In this document: in pieces, positions 11,434 through 22,429 of the stretch
How the letters are laid out: each line of letters starts with the position of its first letter
Numbering within the stretch: position 1 is the stretch's first letter
Assembly: GCA_947646735.1 (NCBI GenBank)
Contig: CANTFK010000380.1
Coordinates: 1 to 64,000 of the forward strand
Length of the DNA: 64,000 nt
Source: Peronospora farinosa
Lineage: Eukaryota; Oomycota; Peronosporomycetes; Peronosporales; Peronosporaceae
Reading direction: 5' to 3'
The notes under the pieces: generated by a model
The model's database searches: none
Seen by the model: the letters and a program-made list of their open reading frames with translations, nothing else
Told to the model about the DNA's origin: nothing
Program-made: the position numbers and the translations under genes

Positions 11434-14069
11434 ATGCTACGTACCTGGCTGTTGCTAGCGCTGAGCACGTGTCTTTACGTCCCAATCTCTGCCTATGACC
11501 ATCGATCGTCGGGTCCGATCAACTACAGGACGTACGCTGCAATGACCAAGTACTTATTGGAGCTCAATGCAACATTTCCAGACGTTGTGCAGGTGTCAGT
11601 GGTTCAAGAAATGTACAATCTGTCGTATCCTGAAGAGCTTCAGTGCATTGTGGACGATGAGACGAAACAGGACAGAAACAGTTCTTGGTACATTTGACCA
11701 ATCACTCGACAGTGGTAAATGATCCCGAGAGACCTGAAGTGTTTATCAGTGGAGCGCTGCACGGCGACGAACGCGTTGGCCCCAATGCAGCCATTGAGCT
11801 TGTTGCATTAGTTGCATATGCCACGTCCATATACGGAACAAACACGACAAAACCTATGGTGGACACGCAGCGCTGGTTAAAGGAGCTAGTGAACACTCGA
11901 AACGTGCTCGTGGTGCCAATGACGAACGCTTACGGCTATTCGCACAACCGTCGCGAGGAATTGAATGTGGACCCGAATCGAGATTACAACTATATGAAGT
12001 CTGGCGTGGATTGCATGCAGACGATGACGTCTCGTGTCGTCAATGAGATTTGGAGAGATCATATTTTCCAATTGGCAGTGACGTTTCACGGTGGAACTCG
12101 AGCAGTAGCGTATGAATGGGGCTCGCCGGATCATTATCTACATGGTGACACGAACACTAAAAGTGAGAAATCCCCTGATCACATGGCCCAGTTCCAGATT
12201 GGTAACACACTGGCTAACTTTGCAGGCATCTTTCCTGATGGAAAACTATATCCGACAGGAACAATGAACGACATTGTGTATGGCGTCACGGGTGGCATGG
12301 AAGACTGGGGCTATGCTGCCTCGTGGGAGAATCAGTTTTACGATGAAAAATCGCAGCCTTTCAATCCATGTGAGCCGACAACGTTTGGAGGATATCCGAA
12401 GGAGAAGACAATCTACAATAACATTACCAACCGCGCTTTCAATATGCTGGTAGAGACTTCCAATAGCAAGGAGCCTGAAGCAGCCGACTTGGGAAACTAT
12501 AAGGAGTTGTATAAAGCAAACGTCGACTTTTTCCGGACTGAAAAAGTCACGACGAAGTTTGTAGGACACGTACCGCGGAATGTCCGCCTGGCGCTCATGA
12601 TGGTTGAGATGGTGCAGCCTTTATTGCGCTGGGTGGATGCTACGGAGTTGTCCGCGACGCGCACCCAACAAGTGTCGAGTTTCTTTCCTCCAGCGAGCTT
12701 ATACAAGATAAGCACCGACTCAGTAACTGAGATGGGTTGTGGAACCCTAGCGTGGGAGCGCAATGAAGTTGCAACGTGTAATGCCACCAACTGCAGTGTG
12801 ACCGGCGCAACGTATTCCATGCTGCAGATAGCTTGGGAGGTACTTGGCGCGCTTACTGTGGACAGCACTTATGTCCAGGTATCTTCCAGCCCAGCATTCG
12901 AAGATGACACCATTTTGATGGAGACCACAATTCAAAAGGGCACTACCCGGCGGTTTTATGAATTTGCATCCGAATCGTCGCAGGCTGCGGCTCCAGACAC
13001 GATGGAAACATCACTATTCATCACGTGTTTGGACTTGAGTAATGTCACGTCGGACAAGACCTACATTCGAGCTGTTGCAACTGTCGACCAAGTTAGGCCA
13101 CTGCAATTATTATATTTGTGTACCTTGATTGGAACTAAAGCCTGTTACGTTGTGCTCTAGGACTGGAAAAACAAGGGCAACGGTGACGATTCACCCTCAC
13201 CCCGCGTGCCGCCACAGTCGCATTTGGTGAATGCTCGTACGAACCCAGATTGGAAATTTGAATGGAATGGTCACCGAGTGAAGTCTACGCTCGAGTGGAC
13301 ATCTCCGGTACGTTTAGTATGCTGTCCGAGCTTGTTGATCAAGATACTGACGTGTAAATGACTTGAACCCTAGGTTATCACTGTCGATATTGCAACGAAA
13401 TTGCAACCAGATGAGTCATGGTCAGAAGCGTCGGCTGACTTGTCTCCATCACTGACATCATCATCATTATCTGTTGCTCAAAACGAGTCATCTCATACTG
13501 ACAGCGAGGATAGCAAGGACAGCGATGATCTACCGAATACTGGCAAAGACCATGCAATGGAATCACCAGATGAAGACGATGAAGATGAAAAAGACTCAAG
13601 CGATGAAGCTTCCAACCCGACGACTAATGCTAATGTCAAGACTCATGATGAAGATGGAAGTGAACCCTACAACGAAGAAAGCAAAGATAGTGAAGACAGC
13701 AGGAAAACCGACGATGACGATGACGATCTGGACGCAGCATTAAAGTCTTCTTCTTCGGTCATTACTCCAGACATCACTGCGACAGGATTGAGTTCGGTGA
13801 ACAAGGACACGCCATCTTCATTGCTTCAATTTGGATACGTCATCATGAGCTTCTGCGCTATGATCATTGTGGTCACTCTCGCGTATCTCTATCGACGTGT
13901 GTTTCAACGTGCTCGTCAGCCGTACGTCAACATTGAGCAAACGTCCCGCGCTACAATCAACAGCATTGACGAACAAGACGATGAAGTGGATGATGATGAT
14001 GAAAGTGATGAGAATGAAGAAGGCCCACGGATCTCTCGTCATGCCCAGTCCTCGCGAAGTGTCATGTAG
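11434..14069 (+). CDS. Membrane-anchored M14 zinc carboxypeptidase, with a probable frameshift
   Basis: The protein opens with a signal peptide (MLRTWLLLALSTCLYVPISA). The M14 peptidase domain follows, with the zinc-binding HxxE in SGALHGDERVGPNA and the later FHGG zinc histidine in VTFHGGTRAVAYEWG. The tail is a Ser/Asp/Glu-rich stalk, one membrane span (FGYVIMSFCAMIIVVTLAYL) and an acidic cytoplasmic end. Introns at 13092-13160 and 13308-13373 restore frame. Between about 11650 and 11697 the frame changes with no plausible intron: the first frame stops at 11695-11697, while homology-like sequence resumes one frame over from about 11685 (LVHLTNHSTVVNDPERPEVF). This is either a sequencing error or a recent frameshift. 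Many N-glycosylation sites fit a secreted ectodomain. It would trim C-terminal residues of extracellular peptides. Confidence 0.8.
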
Positions 14070-14339
14070 CACCTCGTCACAGATTGTCTTAGCGTCGTCT
14101 CAATTATGTGCACCACACACCATTTTTCATTCTCCATTCGCTTTTGGTCAAGATGAACGACGCCAGCATGCCTCAATGCACATCCACCGTGCGTCTCCAT
14201 GAGGTATTTTCCATCCATGCAACCACTGCATTTATCTTGAATCATGTCGTCTCTTGTTGTTCTCAATTTTTCAGCTCTCAAGTCTTTTCAGAAGCTTCAG
14301 TATGTACACTTATCTAATGGCATCTCTATGACGGTTTAG

Positions 14340-14738
14340 ATGCTGCTCGATGGAACACTTGGAGAGCATGAAGACCGTGCGTTGATGTCTGATCGTCGAC
14401 TCAATGGAAAGTATCGAGGACTGAGGTCCTGTGATAAGGCATTTAATGCCATATTAAACATGAAGACGCCTAATATCAATTCAGCAGACTCTTCTGATAC
14501 AGACGCCAAGCCACCGCAGGTACTCTACGCCGAGTATTTGGACTGTGTCAGTGGAATGCTATGTGAAAAGTCGTATCATGAGTGGGGAACATGCGTTGAA
14601 TTAGTGCAGAAACAACAGCAGGATATCAGACACTGTGCACGACCTAAGAGAATGCTGGAGCGCTGTCTGCGTGGAGAGACGGAGAAGCTACTCAGGGCCT
14701 CGCAGCCGCAAGTCTTTCGACCGAACGGTTCCATATAG
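14340..14738 (+). CDS. Twin CX9C (CHCH-type) protein, probably mitochondrial
   Basis: The 132-residue frame has two CX9C pairs: CEKSYHEWGTC and CARPKRMLERC, spaced as in coiled-coil-helix-coiled-coil-helix proteins imported into the mitochondrial intermembrane space by the Mia40 route. A third Cys (DCVSGMLC) precedes them. The N-terminus is uncertain: 14340 follows TTTAG, a good splice acceptor, and upstream candidate exons exist (ATG at 14153 and a short piece near 14275-14303), but their phases do not join cleanly with canonical introns. Exact family (COX assembly factor, complex I subunit or other) is not recognised. The 3' end is about 190 bp from the convergent delta-COP gene. Confidence 0.6.
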   Translation: MLLDGTLGEHEDRALMSDRRLNGKYRGLRSCDKAFNAILNMKTPNINSADSSDTDAKPPQVLYAEYLDCVSGMLCEKSYHEWGTCVELVQKQQQDIRHCARPKRMLERCLRGETEKLLRASQPQVFRPNGSI

Positions 14739-14925
14739 AACTCATTGCCAAGTCCAAAGCAACATGCATCTCTCGATAAGAAAAACACACAGGCTTGCTT
14801 TCATTTGTAGCTGTTCTTCGAGTTTTTTTGGCACCTCTGCATTTACGAAGCTGACAGGGATAGAGTCGAGCAGGAGGCCATTGTCTGCAACCCCAGCAGT
14901 CACGCCTACCTTTCGCGGAAAGTTT

Positions 14926-16939
14926 CTAAACAATTTCGTACGAGTCCGTAGAGAGCAGCTTCTCGAACCCAAACACAATCGGCGAGCCATCTTCAATCTT
15001 TTCAACGGTCTCCACCTGCACATCGCTATACACGCTGCGCGAAAAGAACGAGACGGAAATAGGGAAGAACGCATCAATGTTGTTGCCACCAATCGAGAAC
15101 TCCAGCGTGCCCGAGTTGTTACTAAAGGAATAAAGATATAAGTTAATGAGTCACGACATGCACGCGTATGGCACAGTAAACGACAAGGTACGTACGCAGG
15201 TGTAATTTGATCCTGATGCCAAAGGAGCGACCCTTCAGCCGAGTTGTGCTGATACTGTCCATCGACATTGGCGACACTCGGCGCGTCGGAGCCTCCGAGT
15301 GGAATTACAATGTTCACATTATCCAGCACCATGTCACGGTCCAATGAGTACTCGACACTCACATTAATTTTGCCGTTGCCTTCCTCCTCGGGCCAGCATG
15401 TAATGTTTAAAGGTACCATTGACTCGTCTTGTGTCTTCAAGCTCCATCGCAGGAATGCCACGCGGGAAGTAGGGAACGGCTTCGACGAATCCCGCAAAGC
15501 TAGAACTGATTCACTGTCATAAAGCTTTTTGTCCACCTTAGGGTGCGTCTGGAAAGAAATGCCCTCCACGCCACCTGTTCGTAACTTAAGGCGGCAGCAG
15601 CCAGCGCTTGGGTCGTTCACCGACACGCACATACTTCCCTTAACTTCTAGCTGCTCAGGTGCACCATCGCGGGTCAGCACCACTGTCATCTTTTCTTCGA
15701 CCACAACACCAATCGGGTCGTGGCTGACCGCAACAGCCACCTCAGGTTTCTGCACGATCTCAACAGCTGCACTCATCGGCGGAATCTCCTTCAATCCATC
15801 TTCAGCTGCCATGGCATCCATAAACGACTTGCCGCCGCTACCCAAACCCATGCCCTTGCTACTACCAGAACTTCCCAGCTTCATACCCCCAGCTTTTGAC
15901 ATTATAGGCTCCGGGCGGCTGTTATATGAAGTTGGTGACGTCGCAACTGATGAAGGGCTGTTCATAAAGTTGTCACTGCTGCCACCGCTACGTGGTGATT
16001 TAAACGCGTTGCTAAAAGAACTGCCAAATGAGCTTTTGGATCCAAATCCACTGCCACCCAAGCCTGCGCGCTCCATTCTTGCTCGTTCACGTTGTTCCTC
16101 CTTGATCCGCGCCGTGTGGCGCTTCATGTCGTCCTTAGCTGCTGCGCGCTTGCTTTCAAGAATCATATTGTGCAACTTCTCCTCATGACTCTCCATTTCC
16201 ATATTGATGCGAATTTGCTGCACATTGATGTTTTCCGAGTGGCCACCAGCCGTAATGAGTTCATCAAAGCCAAAAATCAGCTCAAACTGTTTGTCACGAA
16301 TCGAAGTATCGCTCAGTGGTGCACAAATGTCCGGTACGAGCTTAGCCAGCAACTGAATCGTATGCAGATCTTCCACAATGTTGCTCGTCTTGTTGGTAAT
16401 AATGAGCACGAAGAAGCTCTCGAGAGGTTGATACACATAGCGGACACTCTCCGTATCAATGAACGTGTGCTCACGTGAGCCACTCGACAAGAGCTTTGGA
16501 AACGCTGCCAGCAAACCCTACATAAACCCAATGACCCAACATATCACTAAATAAAAAGAACCCGCAATAAGTAAAGCATTATCCACCCACTTCTAGACGG
16601 ATCCGGGTGATTTCCACAAACTGACGTGCTACAAGCACTACAGACATAATTCAAGCAATTGTGTGAGTGATTAATATCTAATAAGATACATCGAATGTAA
16701 TAGAAAGTGTCACAAGTCGCGTATCATACGGTACCTTTGCCATTTCGAGTCAATAAGGAGGCCGAAAGCACCACCTATTCATTATTTCGAGACACATTAC
16801 GACGTCAATAGAGTGAGTTAGAGAGTAAGAAAAGATAGAATCGATAGACAAGATACTAGAGTATAGAGATATGGATGAAACACGGCAGGTGCTGCAGGGA
16901 TAAACAGAGAAACACTTCATAGACGTAGATACATACCAT
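14926..16939 (-). CDS. ARCN1: Coatomer subunit delta (delta-COP, archain)
   Basis: Five exons: 16937-16939 (the ATG only), 16735-16774, 16591-16637, 15196-16517 and 14926-15121; all four introns are GT-AG and all phases close, giving 535 residues (the human protein has 511). The N-terminus VVLSASLLTRNGK, then RQFVEITRIRLEGLLAAFPK and YVYQPLESFFVLIITNK are characteristic of delta-COP's longin-like domain. A Lys/Glu helix and a Gly/Ser-rich linker follow, and the C-terminal mu-homology domain ends with LEFSIGGNNIDAFFPISVSF and STDSYEIV. It is part of the COPI coat on Golgi-to-ER vesicles. The start codon is split from the rest of the coding sequence by a 162-bp intron (AATG|GTATGT ... AATAG|GTGGTG), an unusual structure. 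Confidence 0.93.
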
Positions 16940-17217
16940 TTTCGTACGACAAATCCTTTTAGTACGGCTCCCTCTATACGTGGAGCTTTAGAGAATAACT
17001 CTATTTTGTCCAATCCAACCGTTGCATATGTGAAAAAGACATTGGTGGAAATAGACTTTGTTTTGCACCAATCATGGAGTGAAATAAGTAAAAAGTGATG
17101 GAATCAGTCTGTTCTCATCTCAATAGAGGCCGTATAATATAGTAAAATTTAAGAAAATATTTGCATATAAAAACACGTACAGAGTTGCATTCCATCATAG
17201 TTATCGCTACTAAATAG

Positions 17218-20200
17218 CTACTTTTCTGCTGTATCCATTGGAGGAGCAATCTTCTTGGCATAAAATTCGTTGAAATCGAAGCGAGACATGAGAAACGATA
17301 GGCTTTGGGATCCACTAGACACAAGTCACACATGTCCACAATGAGAATATAAACACGACATCGTATTCAAGGCAACAAAGTTGTTTCCTACCGCATTGAA
17401 TTGTGCTTGACAATGTCAAGAAGTTTCAAAAACTGATGGCTGAATTCATCTGACATTTCTTCAATCTGACGAAAGATTTTCGAGTTGGAACCAAATGCAT
17501 CTCGATCTTTTCGCTTATCATAGACTTCTTCTTCTTGTATTCCCCATGAACACTGCGCATAAGGAGCAAAACAAATAAACATGGAACACATCAATGAGTA
17601 CACAAAAGACATGTACCTTAATGCTGCACTGCGAACGTACATCTAGCTCCTGGTGCTGCATAACTTCTTGACGTCTCTCTTCTACGTGTTTCTCGTGCAT
17701 CGCAGTCGTATATAAATTCTTCTGCGCCTTGCAAAACCTGATGATTGTTGCGAAGATGAGCTTTAGCTGTGTCAAAATTTCTCTTGACTCTTTCATCAGG
17801 AAACCCTGAGAATGGAATACGTATCAGTATCTTCAACTTCTCATCATCCACATCATTAACAAATGTTATGCTCTTACATTTCTTTTGATGGAGATAATGT
17901 ATGCTGCATGGCTTTCAATGAGTCCGTCCAAGTCCTTTGCAGCATTTAAATCCTTCACTAGTTTATGCCACGCTGTTTCTAAAACCTAGAAAAGGCAAAC
18001 ACAAAGTCAGTGGGCCGCATTGTGTCCAAATGAATCCGCAACATCATACCTCAAACATGATGTAGTTGAGGAGGTTGGTTATAAAGTGGATCATCTCAGA
18101 CCGTACAAGCTGACTCCTATGCAAGACCGGTTTAATTCCTGGCACACATCCCTGGAACAGCCAGAAACAGCAAAGATAAGTACACACCAGCAATTTCGAA
18201 ATGCCGGTGAGCATACCTGAACCTCATGTCCAAGATTCATATCCTTTGTCCATGACGCAGACAGCGAGTGCTCTACGCGCTTCATTCGCCATAAAAAGTC
18301 AAAGATTTGCTGGTACTGGAGCATCGAAGATGCGGGAATGACACTGTTCACGGGTGCTTGCAAGTTGTAGTGCAAGCAAAAAATATCCCATCCGGTATCG
18401 CCTGCAAGAGAGCAAAATGAGCACAAAATCATCCGAGTTACCATACGTCTTGACTATTGACATACAAGATTGGTCATTTACCCGAGGATCCTTGCAACAG
18501 CTCAACATCTAGGCGCCCTAGGATATCCGCCGACTAACAAGCACACAAGTGAGGACACCGGTCTGAGTACAATCCATAGTGAACCGGCAACTTGTGAGTA
18601 CGAACCTCAAACTTCGCATTGGAAGCGTTTAGTGCTGTCTCCAGCACGTTTGTAAGCGTATGGCGATACACTTGTGAGCCTCGTTTCGATAACTCAGGAC
18701 CTAGAAGGTCCATCAGATATTGAATAAAGTCACCCTGTAAACAAACTAACACGTTAGAAGATACAACAAACAATTGAATTGATCCGGGTACCCAAGCCAC
18801 TTCATACCTGCCCTAGCAACAAATAGCGCTTAAGTGCTTGGCAATGATCGAGAAGTCGGTATTTTTCCATCAGTGTGCGAATCAGATACTCATTTGTAGA
18901 GTTTGATACATTCCCAATCACTTTTTCAAGGCACTTCAGCTCCGCAAAATTAAATCCTTCACCGTCACTTTCCATTCGATTCACAGCAGTCTCTTGTGCA
19001 GCGTCCATGACCCACTACGTTTGTTCAGCATAGCTGATCAGTAAGTGTGACACGATAGTGTAAAAGCGTTGTATACTTTACATACATCAGCATTTCCACA
19101 GCATTGACGAATAAAGTTGATACTTTTTCCAATGACCAAAATTCTTTTCGCGAGTTCACTTTCGCCACAACAAAGCATACACGGTCAATCTGATAGCCAC
19201 TCAAGAATCGCAAGCAAGCTTAATACGTACATCGAGATGAATGTTGGTAGCATTTTCGAGTTAACGGTGTATTTCTTTGCCCAGAATTGGTCGTCACTCA
19301 CAGTTGGGTCTGCCACCACAAAAAACTCACCCTATGCAGCGATAGAAGCATATCATTTTAATCATACAACGTCGCACAAAAGTACAAGCTCCGCGTACAT
19401 GCACGTCTTCCAACTCTCCTTCAAAAACCCAGCGCTTAATCATTCGAACAATCGGAGCAGCTATTTGTCTAAGCACAGCTTGAACAGATTCTGACACATC
19501 TGGATCACCGTGTAATACATGCGAGTGAATGCCGGACGCAAGTGCACCACCTCGAAGTCCTTCGACACTACAGCAACGCCGCATACAGTATCAGCAAGAT
19601 TCTTTTTCCCGATTGCTGAAAACTGCCGCGAAATAAAGACTCTACCTGTCGATAAGACGAGCCATTAATCGCATCTTGTCAAGTGGATCCTGTGTCCACA
19701 CGATCAGCGTTCGCAAGGTTAGGCTGCTTGTCACTCGTTCACTTGGCCTTCTAGTTTCCGCATCTTCGTCGATTTGAGCTGCCAGAATGGCAATTAGGCG
19801 ATAATAAGCGACCAGCTCGGTGTTTAGCACATGACAAAAGCTTTGACCCACCTACAAGTAGTCCAATCACATAACCCAACTAGTAAGTTGCTGTCTGCAT
19901 TCACCATTTCAGCTAGCAGCCAAAACTCACCAAGCCAAAGGCCAGCTCTTCGCGATGTTGCTTGATGTACTCTGAAACTTTGCGGTACAGCCAACCTAGG
20001 TCGCACAGCATGCGAATTAGTTTGCGCATGGCTGGTTTGTGAAAGCAGCATAAGCGTGAGTTTTTCGATCATCCAGTTTCAACAAGTACATATTGCCCAC
20101 TAACGTTTTGGAACACCCACGCTTTTCGTAATCTGAAAACGGTCAGCTGCGTCGTCAAAGTACAGGTAGCGCGATTCGATTCCTTGCAAAGCGTATATGA

Positions 20201-21312
20201 CATCGCGCAGAATAACTTCCTCGGGTACGTTAAACGATGAGCGTTTTGCCGTGTTGCTGGGAAGACTCATATCACCTGACACAGCTGTACCCGTATGTGC
20301 TATAGAATGCGTACGAGGGCTGTTGCCTTTCCCTCTTTTTATATTGTGAGTTGGAACAATCCCGACTGCCACTTTGAACGAGTCTTCCAGCGACTCTAGG
20401 TCAGTATCTGATTGCCTTATTGAGGATACAGGTGTGGCATTTAGTCCTGGAAAATTCAAGGACGTTGCCGGCATTGACTGAAACCGATGGCGTTGTCCCT
20501 GGTCGATTAAACTTTCCGATCCCGATCTACTCCGACAAGAAATCGACCCTGTTGTTTTGTCCACTGCATAGTCTGGGCACTGCTCGACGTTCTTTCTGTA
20601 CTGCAGCGATGGAGCAGAATCCATTAAGCCATACATCAACAAGAGCGCCTCTCTAAAAACCAACACAAACACTGACATTAGTATAAAGCAGTGAATAAAG
20701 TCCCGTACGTACAACAAAAAAAGGATTTACGTCTTTTTGTCCAGATTTTTAAACTTGACAAAGCGAGAATAGACCTCGTTTAATCTCGTCATCGTCTCGT
20801 GAGAATTGTCATAGAATTGTTGCGAGTCCGTCGTGATCTTCCGCTTGATCTTTTCAAGTACAGCAAACTACAGAGCAAACAAAATGTCCATTTTCATCCA
20901 ATCAGCATGCATTTGTTTTTGCACTACCAGCACGTACGGCGTCTGTCTCTGGAGCGATAGATATCGCATCTTGCAGCCGAACGACCGTACGACGTGTAGT
21001 CCCAGCAGACGAAGCGCCGTGTATTTTAGCCAATAGCTTTTCCACAAGCACATGAATATCTCGTGGTGTCTTGAAGCTTGAGCTTTGATCCGAAGTCATG
21101 GAAGTGAATAGAGACGTTTGATTGGGTGACGGTCGTTGGCAATTGACGTTGCTGGAGAGAATAGAAGAATGAGCGGAAGAGATGGTATTGATGGAAACAT
21201 CATGGACGAGTTTGCTACTTGTGCCGCTAGTTTGGCCGATTGAGCTACGAGAGGGTGGACCGAGACGCTCAGCACGGCGCTTTAAGCGCGCAGTTTGACG
21301 TTCCGAGTTCAT
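17218..21312 (-). CDS. TUBGCP3: Gamma-tubulin complex component 3 (GCP3/Spc98)
   Basis: Seventeen exons on the minus strand: 20938-21312, 20731-20867, 20652-20117, 20031-19931, 19851-19646, 19567-19399, 19331-19231, 19158-19086, 19014-18808, 18734-18602, 18517-18482, 18401-18217, 18151-18050, 17985-17878, 17805-17617, 17552-17392 and 17314-17218. All are bounded by GT and AG and sum to 2916 nt, 971 residues with no stop. GRIP1 markers include VPEEVILRDVIYALQGIESR and VFEGELEDVH. GRIP2 markers include YLLLGQGDFIQYLMDLLGPE, GDTGWDIFCLHYNLQAP and FDFLWRMKRVEHSL; the end is MSRFDFNEFYAKKIAPPMD. GCP3 pairs with GCP2 in the gamma-tubulin ring that nucleates microtubules. The first about 190 residues are Ser/Thr-rich and variable. 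It is divergent from LARS across 1.1 kb. Confidence 0.93.
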
Positions 21313-22429
21313 TTGTTAGGAAAGCAATGTCATTAAGAAGGGGCTGATGGACCCCGTGTTTGTGACTACTGTGAACAGCTATTGATGCGTGAGGGATCCC
21401 GATTAATTGGTCGTTTTAGCAGATATAGTAGTTTAGTAGTATTTTTACGGAATAGTATTACCAAATTAGCTTCAATATAATTGTGAGAGCTGCGAGATAT
21501 ATTACTAGCACTGAATCGCTTCACCAATAAGTATCTTAGCTAATGTATACTGTGATATTATTGACGATATATTTGACACCCGTAAAGCTAAGGGTCTTGA
21601 CATAAAACGTAGACGCACACAAATGGGAAAGCGCTATATCATTGCCCAGCCTGCAAAAAGCTGCCTGCGCCATATCCATAGTTGTCAAAAAAGACATTGC
21701 GTTCCTCTGGCTCAAAGTAGTAAGGATGTATGTTACGCCTGTTTCTTCTTGATACATCGATGTCTTATTCAGAAAGATACCCAACTATGTGATTTGGTAA
21801 TTGATTAGGATGGATACTTAGATTGCCACTTTAAGTATCGCATAATGTAGAAATTAATATACTAAGAATGTATTCTCTACTCGCGCAGAATGCTATTTTG
21901 GAGGACTCTATAGACACATTTGCATGGTCCGCCGGTGTAGCACGAGAATGTGCTTGACGCGTTCAGTCTCCATAAAACACATGTGTGTATACCCTCTAGA
22001 TCGACTCCGGCTCCTATCGGTTTTGTATGAATAGACAGGACACTACGCAATTTACAATTTGCACGCATTTGTAAAATATTTCAAGCTTTGAAAGACAAAC
22101 ATAATTTTGTAAGTTTGGGGCATTAAGTACGTTTTTGCTAACGATCGGTAGATATCGATGCACTTGTATAGGAAGTTTAGTATTTATAAAGCTGTGACGT
22201 TTCAAGAGCATTTTTAATAAAAGTTGGGGTGCGTGATAAATAGCATAAAAATAATGACGTCTCCCTTTAATTATAATTATTAACAAAATCACACATACGT
22301 AATTAAATTTCGTTTAGAAATTTATACACTACTTATAGAAGTACCATGTATACTATTCCAATATCCCTCGTACTTACCTGAATACTCAATCTGCTGGTTG
22401 ACGTCAATCTACAAGTCGCCCACCGACTC
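21313..22429. other. Intergenic, GCP3 to LARS, no gene seen
   Basis: This AT-rich DNA between two divergent genes holds no frame with protein-like composition. A palindromic TTGACGTCAA lies about 25 bp before the LARS start codon and could be a bZIP-type site. The length (1.1 kb) is much greater than at the other divergent pairs in the island. Confidence 0.5.

Noticed and set aside
16591..16647. Alternative delta-COP start at 16647 (MSVVLVARQ)
   Set aside because: It would drop the conserved N-terminal strand; the ATG-only exon model restores VVLSASLLTRNGK with good splice sites.
21536..21784. Minus-strand frame of 82 residues
   Set aside because: AT-rich intergenic DNA with no protein-like composition or splice context.
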